Assembly: GCA_963675935.2 (NCBI GenBank)
Contig: CAXXPV010000007.1
Span: 124,001 to 188,000, forward strand
Source: G963675935 sp963675935
GTDB lineage: Bacteria; Planctomycetota; Planctomycetia; Pirellulales; Thermoguttaceae
Reading direction: 5' to 3'
DNA: 64,000 nucleotides
Positions 46,487-54,240 of the stretch are shown piece by piece; the stretch's first letter is position 1; the number at the start of each line of letters is the position of its first letter. The notes below the pieces were generated by a model that saw nothing but the letters and a program-made list of their open reading frames with translations, had not been told where the DNA came from and searched no databases. The translations under genes were made by a program, and so were the position numbers.

Positions 46487-46499
46487 CCGTTCCGAGAAC

Positions 46500-47975
46500 G
46501 TGGCCGAAGCGATTCTCTCGGGCGGCGGCGACGATGCGCCCGCCGTCTACCACGGGAGCGCACTGCTCACGCACGGCGAACTGCGAGCCGCCGCCGGAGA
46601 TTGGCACTTTCGCCTCCGGGAGCGAGGGCTTTCTCTCGGTGATCGAGTGGGAATTATCTCGGAGAACGGCCCCTTTTTCATCGCGGCCTACTTGGGCGCG
46701 ATCCGCGCGGGCCTCTGCGCGGTTCCGATGCCCGTCGATTGCGCCGACGCCACGTTCGAACGAATCGTCGCCTCCACCGGAATGAAATACCTCATCGTCT
46801 CGGCTCGACTTCAACCTCGAATCCAACCGTTCGCCGAGCGGCTCGGTTTGCCGCTGGAGTCGGAGACCGATGCGCCGCCGCGTGCCGGTCGCGGAATGTT
46901 TCCCGCAGTCGAGGTGAACCCGACGCGCGACCTTGCCGCCATCATGTATACTTCCGGCTCGACGGGCGACGTGAAGGGTGTGATGGTCACGCACCGCAAC
47001 ATCGCGGTCAACACCGAAGACATTTTGAGCTACATGCGGCTTGGCCCCGATGACCGAGCGATGACGGTCTTGCCATTCTACTATTGTTTTGGAACGTCGC
47101 TTTTGCACACGCTTCTGACGGTCGGCGGGTCGCTGGTGGTCAACAACCGATTCTTGTTTCCCGAAAAAGTGCTCGACGAAATGGAGGAGCGGCGTTGCAC
47201 GGGGCTGGCCGGCGTTCCCGCAACCTACCAGATACTCCTCCGCAAAACGCATTTCGCTCGGCGCAAGTTTCCGGCCTTGCGGTGGCTCCAGCAGGCCGGC
47301 GGACGACTGCCCAATCCGCTGATCCGCGAAATTCGCCAATCGCTGCCCGAGGCGAAGCTTTTTATCATGTATGGCCAGACCGAGGCCACCGCGCGGCTGA
47401 GCTACCTGCCGCCCGAGTTGCTCGACGAGAAACTCGGCTCGATCGGCCGCGGTCTGCCGCACACGCGGCTTGAAGTGCTTCGGCCCAACGGTTCACCCAT
47501 CGAGCCGGGCACGGACGAGGTGGGCGAGATCGCCGCCGGCGGCGAGAACATCACCCCGGGCTACTGGAACGACCCCGAGGAAACCGCCCGCTATTTCCGC
47601 GACGGGCGACTGTTCACCGGCGACATGGCACGAATCGACGCCGACGGATTCATTTACATCGTCGAGCGGGCGCGCGACTTCATCAAGGCGATGGGCCATC
47701 GCGTCGGCCCGAAAGAAATCGAGGAGACGCTGGCCGAAATGCCCGACGTTGTCGAGGCGGCGGTCATCGGAGTTCCCGACGAACTGTGCGGCGAGGCAGT
47801 CGCGGCCTTCGTCGTCGCCGTCCGTCCGGGACAGCTCACGGCCGACGCGGTGCGCGAGCATTGCATGAAGAAGCTGCCCAACTACAAGATACCCAAGCGA
47901 GTGGAGTTTCTGCCAAGTCTGCCGAAGACCGGCAACGGCAAGGTGGATAAGCCGGCGCTGCGAAAATTGCCCTAG
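46500..47975 (+). CDS. AMP-dependent acyl ligase (ANL superfamily)
   Basis: Activates a carboxylic acid as acyl-AMP and passes it to CoA or, more likely here, to the adjacent carrier protein. 491 residues from a GTG at 46500. Core motifs are present: YTSGSTGDVKGVMVTH (A3), MYGQTEATARLSYLPPE (A5), TGDMARIDADGFIYIVER (A7) and the catalytic Lys in PKTGNGKVDKPALRK (A10). The acid substrate cannot be predicted by eye. The gene lies 13 bp after the carrier and 9 bp before the UDP-glucose dehydrogenase. Confidence 0.9.
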   Translation: MAEAILSGGGDDAPAVYHGSALLTHGELRAAAGDWHFRLRERGLSLGDRVGIISENGPFFIAAYLGAIRAGLCAVPMPVDCADATFERIVASTGMKYLIVSARLQPRIQPFAERLGLPLESETDAPPRAGRGMFPAVEVNPTRDLAAIMYTSGSTGDVKGVMVTHRNIAVNTEDILSYMRLGPDDRAMTVLPFYYCFGTSLLHTLLTVGGSLVVNNRFLFPEKVLDEMEERRCTGLAGVPATYQILLRKTHFARRKFPALRWLQQAGGRLPNPLIREIRQSLPEAKLFIMYGQTEATARLSYLPPELLDEKLGSIGRGLPHTRLEVLRPNGSPIEPGTDEVGEIAAGGENITPGYWNDPEETARYFRDGRLFTGDMARIDADGFIYIVERARDFIKAMGHRVGPKEIEETLAEMPDVVEAAVIGVPDELCGEAVAAFVVAVRPGQLTADAVREHCMKKLPNYKIPKRVEFLPSLPKTGNGKVDKPALRKLP

Positions 47976-47984
47976 GAGACCATC

Positions 47985-49364
47985 ATGGCGAACATTCTTT
48001 GCATTGGAGCGGGCTACGTCGGCGGATCGACGATGGCGGTCATGGCGCAGAAATGCCCCGAACACCGCTTCACGGTCGTCGATATCAACGCGGCGCGAAT
48101 TGCCGCATGGCAGTCGAACAACCTGCCCATCTACGAGCCGGGCTTGCTCGAAGTCGTGCAGGCGATTCGCGGCAAGAATCTGTTCTTCTCAACCGACGTC
48201 GATCGCGGCATCGCCGAGGCCGACATCATTTTCGTCAGCGTGAACACGCCCACCAAAACGTTCGGCCAGGGCGCCGGCCGGGCTGCCGATCTGCAATACT
48301 GGGAAAAGACCGCCCGTCAGATCGTTCGCAACGCGAACGGTCCGAAAATCGTCGTCGAAAAAAGCACCTTGCCCGTCCGCACCGCCGAGGCGATGGAGCG
48401 GATTCTCAACGCGAACAACCGTGGTTTCCATTTCGACGTTGTCTCGAATCCCGAGTTTCTGGCCGAGGGCACCGCGGTGGCCGACATGCAATCGCCCGAT
48501 CGCGTGCTCATCGGCGGCCACCACACGTCCTCCGGTCAGCGTGCCGTGCAAACAATCGCCGACCTCTACGCCCACTGGGCGCCGCGCGATCGCATCCTCA
48601 CCACGAATCTCTGGTCGGCCGAGTTGTCGAAACTCGTCGCCAACGCCTTTTTGGCCCAACGGGTCTCTTCGATCAATTCCATCTCGGCGCTCTGCGAGCG
48701 GACCGAGGCCGACGTTGACGAAGTCGCCCGCGCGGTCGGGTTCGACCCCCGCATCGGCCCGCGATTCCTTCAGGCCGGCGTGGGGTTCGGTGGCTCCTGC
48801 TTCAAAAAAGACATCTTGAACCTCGTGTATCTCTGTGAGCATTACGGGTTGCCGGAAGTCGCCGGCTATTGGCAACAAGTGGTGCTGATGAACGATTATC
48901 AGGAAGCCCGGTTCGTCGAGAACATGTTGACGGCGATGTTCAACACCGTGGCGGGCAAGCGAATCGCCGTGTTCGGCGCCGCCTTCAAGGCGCACACGAG
49001 CGACACCCGCGAGTCGCCGGCCCTGGCCGTGTGCCGAATGTTGTTGGAGGAGCGGGCTGACGTTGTAATCAGCGATCCTCACGCCCTGGAGAACGCGCGG
49101 CTGGACCTTGGCGACGCGGCCGATCGAGCGACGTTCGAGCCCGATCCCGTCCGAGCCGCGGCCGGCGCCCACGCCATCGCAATTGTCACCGAGTGGCCGT
49201 GCTTCGCCGAACTCGATTACAAGGCGATTTACGCCGACATGCTCAAGCCGGCCTTCCTCTTCGACGGCCGAAATCTTTTGGATCACGCGGCGATTCACCA
49301 GATCGGTTTCAACGTTTATCCCTTGGGAAAGCCGCCGTTGCTTCACCACGAACATGAACAGTAG
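47985..49364 (+). CDS. UDP-glucose 6-dehydrogenase of the eukaryote-like subgroup
   Basis: Oxidises UDP-glucose to UDP-glucuronate with two NAD. The 459 residues have ILCIGAGYVGGSTMAVMAQK at the start, FVSVNTPTKTFGQGAGRAAD, SNPEFLAEGTAVADM, NLWSAELSKLVANAFLAQR, SSINSISALCE and the catalytic Cys272 in GVGFGGSCFKKDILNLVYLC. These blocks are close in wording to animal and plant enzymes and unlike the short bacterial Ugd form. AGGAG lies 8 bp before the ATG. A second, different sugar dehydrogenase is at 18283-19929. Confidence 0.94.
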   Translation: MANILCIGAGYVGGSTMAVMAQKCPEHRFTVVDINAARIAAWQSNNLPIYEPGLLEVVQAIRGKNLFFSTDVDRGIAEADIIFVSVNTPTKTFGQGAGRAADLQYWEKTARQIVRNANGPKIVVEKSTLPVRTAEAMERILNANNRGFHFDVVSNPEFLAEGTAVADMQSPDRVLIGGHHTSSGQRAVQTIADLYAHWAPRDRILTTNLWSAELSKLVANAFLAQRVSSINSISALCERTEADVDEVARAVGFDPRIGPRFLQAGVGFGGSCFKKDILNLVYLCEHYGLPEVAGYWQQVVLMNDYQEARFVENMLTAMFNTVAGKRIAVFGAAFKAHTSDTRESPALAVCRMLLEERADVVISDPHALENARLDLGDAADRATFEPDPVRAAAGAHAIAIVTEWPCFAELDYKAIYADMLKPAFLFDGRNLLDHAAIHQIGFNVYPLGKPPLLHHEHEQ

Positions 49365-49440
49365 GCTTTAGTATAACATCGTTGCTTGCGACGTTTTTCT
49401 GTTCGTATGAAGCATAATCTACGGCTTGCTTCCATCATCG

Positions 49441-49469
49441 TGGACGCGGATTGATCCAAGTGGTATACT
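49441..49469 (+). promoter_or_regulatory. Possible promoter of the DUF433/DUF5615 pair
   Basis: TGGACG (49441-49446) and TATACT (49464-49469) are 17 bp apart, four and five matches to consensus. It gives the pair its own start of transcription inside the polysaccharide locus. Confidence 0.4.
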
Positions 49470-49517
49470 CGATGAAGGGCAGTTCGATGTTTTGCAGTGC
49501 TTTTAAGGGAGTCATCC

Positions 49518-49748
49518 GTGGCTGCGATATACCAAGACGTGATTTCATTCGAGCCGGGCAAGCGAGCGGGAAAACCCTGCATTCGCGGAATGCGAATCAC
49601 GGTATATGACGTGCTTTCGTATCTTGCCGCCGGAATGAGCCATCAGGAAATTCTCGACGATTTTCCCGAATTGACCGAAGTGGACATTCTTGCTTGCCTG
49701 AGTTACGCCGCCGACAGCGAACACCGAACGCTCGTGACTTGCGCATGA
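49518..49748 (+). CDS. DUF433 antitoxin-like protein
   Basis: 76 residues from the GTG at 49518, preferred over an in-frame GTG at 49497 because AAGGGA lies 7 bp before it. The DUF433 pattern is clear: GKPCIRGMRITVYDVLSYLA, then AGMSHQEILDDFPELTEVDI and CLSYAAD. DUF433 proteins have a helix-turn-helix-like fold and are paired with DUF5615 toxins in VapBC-like systems. The stop overlaps the next start by 4 bp. Confidence 0.85.
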   Translation: MAAIYQDVISFEPGKRAGKPCIRGMRITVYDVLSYLAAGMSHQEILDDFPELTEVDILACLSYAADSEHRTLVTCA

Positions 49749-49927
49749 AGCTGCTTCTCGATCAGAATATTTCACGCCGATTGGCAAATCACTTGGCGGA
49801 TGTCTTTCCCGACGCCCGGCATGTGGCAGCACTGGGATTGGACCGTGCGTCAGATGACGAAGTGTTTGATCCCAAGTACGAGGAGCTTCTCAGAAACGCT
49901 TGGGCGGAAATACGCGATCCTCAATAA
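49745..49927 (+). pseudogene. DUF5615 (PIN-like) toxin, truncated
   Basis: The 60-residue product begins like a DUF5615 protein (MKLLLDQNISRRLANHLADV, then FPDARHVAALGLDRASDDEV), with the N-terminal acidic residue of PIN-like nucleases in LLDQN. Family members are about 110 residues long and continue with further acidic sites (a TKDxDF-type block). Here the chain diverges after DDEV and stops at 49927, right before luxE. The catalytic centre is thus incomplete and the toxin is probably dead. Confidence 0.7.
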
Positions 49928-49932
49928 CGAAC

Positions 49933-51072
49933 ATGGACGCTGATTCCACTACAACAACGGCAGCAGCGCGGATCGAGGCCCTGATCCACGGCCCGCAATA
50001 CGCCGCGGCGCAGGCCGAGAAAGACGCCGCGTTGACGCCGCTGCTCCGCCGGCTCTGCCGCGACGCCGCCGGCGCATGCCCCGCCTACGCGCGATTCCTC
50101 GCCAAGTTCGGCGGCGACATCGACGCCTGGGCATCGTCGGCCGACGTTCCCCCGCTGCCGGTCTCGATGTTCAAGGAATTTTTGCTTAGCACCGTTCCGT
50201 CTGAAAAGATCGTGCGCGAGTTGCACTCATCTTCGACCACCGGCCAGCAGCCGAGCCGAATCGCCATCGACAAGACGACCGCGTTCCGCCAATCGCGCGC
50301 CCTGGTGTCGATCTTGAAGGAACATCTCGGCGTCCGCCGGCGTCCGTTCCTGGTGCTCGACGCGGCCGACGCCGCCGCATCGGGCGATACCCTGACGGCG
50401 CGCGGCGCGGCGATTCGCGGCGTCGGCAATTTCGCCTCGAAAACCACCTTCGCGATGGACCGGGACGCCTCCGGCGGCCTCGCGGCGAATTGGCCTCGCA
50501 TCGAACGGTTTTTCGCCGAGCATCGCGGCGAGCCTGTGCTGTTGTTCGGTTTCACGTTCGTCGTTTGGACGCAATTCGTTTTGGAGGCCGAGCGCCGCGG
50601 GCTGGTTTTCGACGCGCCCGAGACTATCGCCCTGCACTCCGGCGGTTGGAAAAAACTCACGGCCCAAGCGGTATCGAAAGACGAGTTCAGCCGTCGCATG
50701 GCAACCGTTCTCGCGTGCGATCCTCGCCGCATTCTCGATTTCTACGGCATGGTGGAGCAGGTGGGCGTCGTGTTCGTCGATTGCTCGGCCGGCAACAAGC
50801 ACGCCCCGGCCTTCGCCGACGTGATCCTGCGCCGCCCCCTGACATTCGCGCCGGCCGCCATCGGCGAGTCGGGCATCATCGAAGTCATAAGCACGCTGCC
50901 GACGAGCTATCCCGGCCACGCGCTGTTGACCGAGGACCAAGGCGTGTTGATCGGCGTCGATGATTGTCCTTGCGGCGGGCGCGGCGTCTATTTCCGCTTC
51001 ACCAGCCGCATCGAACGGGCGGAACTGCGCGGCTGCGGCGACACCTTCGCACACTCCCGAGAATTGACCTGA
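49933..51072 (+). CDS. luxE: LuxE/PaaK-family acyl-protein synthetase
   Basis: LuxE-type enzymes activate an acid with ATP and pass the acyl group, via an enzyme Cys, to a LuxC reductase. 379 residues from the ATG at 49933. It shows an ATP-loop block LHSSSTTGQQPSRIAID near 97-112, ETIALHSGGWKKL, LDFYGMVEQVGVVFVDC and a late GVDDCPCGGRGVYFRF; the C-terminal Cys pair is where the acyl-carrying Cys of LuxE would be expected, though this is inferred. luxC follows after a small toxin-antitoxin-like pair. No luxA/luxB luciferase genes are in the window. Confidence 0.86.
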   Translation: MDADSTTTTAAARIEALIHGPQYAAAQAEKDAALTPLLRRLCRDAAGACPAYARFLAKFGGDIDAWASSADVPPLPVSMFKEFLLSTVPSEKIVRELHSSSTTGQQPSRIAIDKTTAFRQSRALVSILKEHLGVRRRPFLVLDAADAAASGDTLTARGAAIRGVGNFASKTTFAMDRDASGGLAANWPRIERFFAEHRGEPVLLFGFTFVVWTQFVLEAERRGLVFDAPETIALHSGGWKKLTAQAVSKDEFSRRMATVLACDPRRILDFYGMVEQVGVVFVDCSAGNKHAPAFADVILRRPLTFAPAAIGESGIIEVISTLPTSYPGHALLTEDQGVLIGVDDCPCGGRGVYFRFTSRIERAELRGCGDTFAHSRELT

Positions 51073-51092
51073 TCGCGGTAGAAGAGTAAGAT
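51064..51092 (+). promoter_or_regulatory. Possible promoter of the antitoxin-like/ParE-like pair
   Basis: TTGACC (51064-51069), lying over the luxE stop codon, and TAAGAT (51087-51092) are 17 bp apart (five and four matches). Confidence 0.4.
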
Positions 51093-51143
51093 ATAGAGTA
51101 CGGTGCGAGGCATTTCCGAAGCCCGTTCGTTTGGAGAAAAATC

Positions 51144-51380
51144 ATGTCCACCTTGGTGCTAGACCAATCCGCCATTGAAAAATTAAGAACAGTCGTCGTG
51201 GGCACGGAAGTTCGGGATGCGCAGGGCGCGCTTGTCGGCTACTTCCATCCCGCGGTTTCGCCTGAAACCGTCGAACAGTACGAGTGTCCGTTGAGCGAGG
51301 AGGAATTGATTCGGATTGCACAAGAAGGTGGTGGACGGCCCTTGGCCGACATCTTGAGCGACTTAAGGAGCCGCTCGTGA
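51144..51380 (+). CDS. Antitoxin-like small protein
   Basis: 78 residues, not assigned to a known family. Its middle part (VVGTEVRDAQGALVGYFHP) and the acidic C-terminal helix (LSEEELIRIAQEGGGRPLAD) fit small antitoxins encoded before RelE/ParE toxins. It overlaps the next gene (GTGA). GGAGAAA lies before the ATG. Role inferred from the pairing alone. Confidence 0.6.
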   Translation: MSTLVLDQSAIEKLRTVVVGTEVRDAQGALVGYFHPAVSPETVEQYECPLSEEELIRIAQEGGGRPLADILSDLRSRS

Positions 51381-51643
51381 AATACACAGTGGTCTGGTCT
51401 CCAGCGGCGGAAAGGAAGCTGGCTTCCATCTGGGTGGATGCCGTTAATCGAGAGGTGATCGCCGATGTGGCGAATTCTCTCGACAGTCAATTAACCCGAA
51501 GTCCGTACACCGTTGGTGAATCACGGCCCTACGGTCAGCGGATTGCGCACTGTTTACCGCTTGGAATACGTTTCGAGGTTCACGAAGACGATCGTCTCGT
51601 CAGGATACTGACAGTATGGCTCTGCCAGCCTTCCGGTCGATAA
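51377..51643 (+). CDS. RelE/ParE-like toxin
   Basis: 88 residues from the GTG at 51377 that overlaps the preceding stop. The chain has the size and order of RelE/ParE proteins: a first strand KYTVVWSPAAERKLASIW, helices to about 45, then the YTVGESRPYGQRIAHCLPLG and FEVHEDDRLVRILTVW strands. Catalytic residues could not be fixed by eye, so mRNase or gyrase targeting is open. The luxC start lies 1 bp after its stop. Confidence 0.7.
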   Translation: MKYTVVWSPAAERKLASIWVDAVNREVIADVANSLDSQLTRSPYTVGESRPYGQRIAHCLPLGIRFEVHEDDRLVRILTVWLCQPSGR

Positions 51644-51644
51644 T

Positions 51645-52988
51645 ATGCCTCTCTCTGAATCTGAAACTCGCAAAGTGAGCAGAGAAAAAAGAGAGAAGGC
51701 CGGAGATACGGTGGGCCCAAGCATAATAAACATCACGCCCAATGGAATTTTGCCGGCCGGCGATAGCCTCGCGCCGACGATCGAGTCGCTTGAAAACAAG
51801 CGGAGTTGGCTCGCCCGCGTTCCGGTCGATCGTCTGCTGGCGTTGTTCGACGATTTCGCCCGGCGGCTGCCGCGTGACCCGCGCACGTGCCGGCTCGATG
51901 GCGTCGCGTTTCTCTCGGCCTGGCTCTCGCGCCGCAATCTCGAACAGCTTTTGGCGTTGAACCTCGGCGGCAACACGGCTTATCTCGATGGTTTCGCGCC
52001 TCATGGGCGGAACTATCTGGCCGCGAAGCCGCACGGGCTGGCGGCCATGTGGATGGCCGGCAACGTGCCCACGCTGCCCATGTTTTCGCTCGTGCCGGCG
52101 TTGCTGGCCAAAAACGTCTGCCTGGTCAAGCTTGCGCGGCCCGAGCCGAACGGCATGGACCAACTGCTGGCCGTGCTGGCCGAATCGGAGACCGAGGGTC
52201 TTCGCGGCGACGAACTGCTCAAAACCGTCGCCGTCGTCTGGTTCGACTATCGAAACCGCGCGATGAACGAGCAAATGTCGCTGGCCGCCGATGTCAAAAT
52301 CGCCTGGGGCGGCGCCGAGGCGATTCGGGCGATCTCCCTGCTGCCAAGACGCGAACATTGCGTCGAAATCATCTTCGGCCCAAAATACTCGATCGGCGTG
52401 ATCGGCCGAAAACTGGCCGAGGACGACGCCGCGCTGGATTCCGCCGTCGCCTCGTTCGTCCGCGACATCGCCGCGTTCGACCAGCGGGCGTGTTCCGCGC
52501 CGCAGACGATCTTCGTCGAGCGGAACGACCGGCGTTCGCTCCACGAAATCGGCGAGCGGTTCGCCCGGCATCTCGACCGCTTGCCGCCGAAGCCGGAGCT
52601 TGACGCCTACACCACCATGCAAATTCTCAACGTCCGCGCCCGCTGGGCGCTCGACGAGTCGAAGGACGTGATTGCCTCGACCGGCGGGGCGAACTGGACG
52701 GTCTGCATGGATCGAGAGGCGTCGCTGAAAGAGGCCGTACAGTCGCGCACCGTCTTCTTAACCGAAGTGGACTCGTGGCAAGCGATCATTCCGCTTCTCG
52801 GGCCGAAGGTGCAGACGGCCGGCATCGCGTTTGGCGATCTCGACGAGTCGCTTCGTTTCGCCGAGGCGGCGACGGAGCGCGGCGTTGCCCGATGCGTGCG
52901 GCCCGGCATCATGAACAATTACGAGTCGCCCTGGGACGGCAAGCTGATTGTCGGGCAACTCGTCCGCTGGGTCACTCTGAAGCCCTGA
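51645..52988 (+). CDS. luxC: LuxC-family acyl-CoA reductase
   Basis: Reduces an activated acyl group to an aldehyde with NADPH; LuxC and LuxE together form the acid reductase of luminous bacteria. The 447 residues have MWMAGNVPTLPMFSLVPALL, VCLVKLARPEPNG, WGGAEAIRAI and the Cys-bearing DIAAFDQRACSAPQTIFVE, the expected active-site region of the aldehyde-dehydrogenase fold. The first about 22 residues are charged and atypical; a GTG at 51711 with CGGAG close before it is a plausible alternative start. Last gene of the polysaccharide locus in this window. Confidence 0.9.
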   Translation: MPLSESETRKVSREKREKAGDTVGPSIINITPNGILPAGDSLAPTIESLENKRSWLARVPVDRLLALFDDFARRLPRDPRTCRLDGVAFLSAWLSRRNLEQLLALNLGGNTAYLDGFAPHGRNYLAAKPHGLAAMWMAGNVPTLPMFSLVPALLAKNVCLVKLARPEPNGMDQLLAVLAESETEGLRGDELLKTVAVVWFDYRNRAMNEQMSLAADVKIAWGGAEAIRAISLLPRREHCVEIIFGPKYSIGVIGRKLAEDDAALDSAVASFVRDIAAFDQRACSAPQTIFVERNDRRSLHEIGERFARHLDRLPPKPELDAYTTMQILNVRARWALDESKDVIASTGGANWTVCMDREASLKEAVQSRTVFLTEVDSWQAIIPLLGPKVQTAGIAFGDLDESLRFAEAATERGVARCVRPGIMNNYESPWDGKLIVGQLVRWVTLKP

Positions 52989-53237
52989 CGGCCGTTTCTC
53001 GGTCAGGGCCGATCAGTTTTTCACTGGTGGCAATGCCGGCGATGGCGTTGCTGCAATCTCGCACAACCCATCCCCCCCCTCGCCAAATAGGATGATGTTG
53101 GATTCGGCTGGTGTCAAAACACATTTCACGGGTCGTCCAGCTCACCCGGTTATTGCGGCGTAGACTTGATCCGCGTCGAAAGGCGGGCGTGCTGCGTGTG
53201 TTTTTTTGGCCCCCAGCCACCAGCCCCCAGAGGGGTA

Positions 53238-53266
53238 TTGACCCGGTGGCCTACGTCAATTACAGT
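53238..53266 (+). promoter_or_regulatory. Possible leaderless promoter of hisF
   Basis: TTGACC (53238-53243) and TACAGT (53261-53266) are 17 bp apart, and only 7 nt follow before the ATG at 53274. Confidence 0.4.
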
Positions 53267-53273
53267 AGATTTA

Positions 53274-54053
53274 ATGTTCGCCAAGCGGGTGATTCCATGC
53301 CTCGACGTGTACCGAGGCCGGGTGGTCAAAGGAACAAACTTCCTCAATCTCCGGGATGCCGGAGACCCGGTCGAGGTCGCGGCGCGCTATGAGCAAGAGG
53401 GCGCCGATGAGCTTGTGTTTCTTGACATCACCGCCAGCCACGAGCATCGCGACATCATTCTCGACGTCGTCCGCCGGACCGCCGAGGTGATTTTCATGCC
53501 GCTGACCGTCGGCGGCGGGATTCGCACGTTGGACGACATTCGCTCGTTGTTGGTCGCCGGGTGCGACAAGGTATCGATCAATTCGGCGGCGTGCCGCAAT
53601 CCCGAATTCGTCCGTCAGGCGGCCCGGCGTTTCGGCAGTCAGTGCATCGTGGTGAACATCGACCCCAAGCGGGTTCTCAAGGACGGCAAGGAGTTTTGGG
53701 AGGTGCATATCAACGGAGGCCGCATCGGAACCGGCCTCGAAGCCGTGGCCTGGGCGCGCGAGGTGGAACAACTTGGCGCCGGCGAGATCGTATTGACCTC
53801 GATGGACGCCGACGGCACCCACGACGGTTACGATTTGGAGATCACCCGGGCCGTGGCCGACGCGGTTTCCGTTCCGGTGGTGGCCAGCGGCGGCGCGGGA
53901 TGTCCCGACCATTTGGCCGACGCCATCCTGCTCGGAGGGGCCGACGCCGCGTTGGCCGCGGGTATTTTTCACTTCGGGCAATACGGCATCGAGGAAACAA
54001 AACTCGTGATGCAAAAGAGAGGGATTCCCGTGAGAATCGTCCAGGCGGTCTAA
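53274..54053 (+). CDS. hisF: Imidazole glycerol phosphate synthase, cyclase subunit
   Basis: Closes the imidazole ring in histidine synthesis using ammonia from HisH. The ATG at 53274 gives 259 residues, the usual length, starting FAKRVIPCLDVYRGRVVKG with the catalytic Asp of CLDV; the second catalytic Asp is in VVNIDPKRV. TVGGGIRTLDDI and DGTHDGYDLEITRAVADAV complete the barrel signatures, and ASGGAGCPDHLADAI the phosphate site. No other his gene is in the window. Confidence 0.97.
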   Translation: MFAKRVIPCLDVYRGRVVKGTNFLNLRDAGDPVEVAARYEQEGADELVFLDITASHEHRDIILDVVRRTAEVIFMPLTVGGGIRTLDDIRSLLVAGCDKVSINSAACRNPEFVRQAARRFGSQCIVVNIDPKRVLKDGKEFWEVHINGGRIGTGLEAVAWAREVEQLGAGEIVLTSMDADGTHDGYDLEITRAVADAVSVPVVASGGAGCPDHLADAILLGGADAALAAGIFHFGQYGIEETKLVMQKRGIPVRIVQAV

Positions 54054-54120
54054 TGACGAATATCGAAATCCAAATGTCGAAGAAATGACGAAGCTCCAAT
54101 GACGAATGAGGAAAAGAGTT

Positions 54121-54216
54121 TTCGACATTTTGATTTCGGCATTCGGCATTCATTCGACATTTTGATTTCGGCATTCGGCATTCATTCGATATTTTGATTT
54201 CGACATTCGACATTTC
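54121..54216. repeat. Three 32-bp tandem repeats
   Basis: Units 54121-54152 and 54153-54184 are identical (starting TTCGACATTTTGATTTCGGC); 54185-54216 differs at five or so positions. Complementary fragments (CGAAATCCAAATGTCGAAG) lie just before at 54065-54083, so the stretch may fold on itself. Between hisF and pilT. Confidence 0.85.
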
Positions 54217-54240
54217 TAACAATTCACCCCCCGATCTTCG

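Noticed and set aside
48189..49355. Minus-strand open frame of 388 codons
   Set aside because: Antisense to the UDP-glucose dehydrogenase; no recognisable motif.
49933..52988. A complete lux bioluminescence operon
   Set aside because: Only LuxE- and LuxC-type genes are present; no luxA or luxB luciferase genes are found in the window.
54121..54216. Possible CRISPR array (32-bp repeats)
   Set aside because: The three units are head to tail with no spacers, and no cas genes are near.
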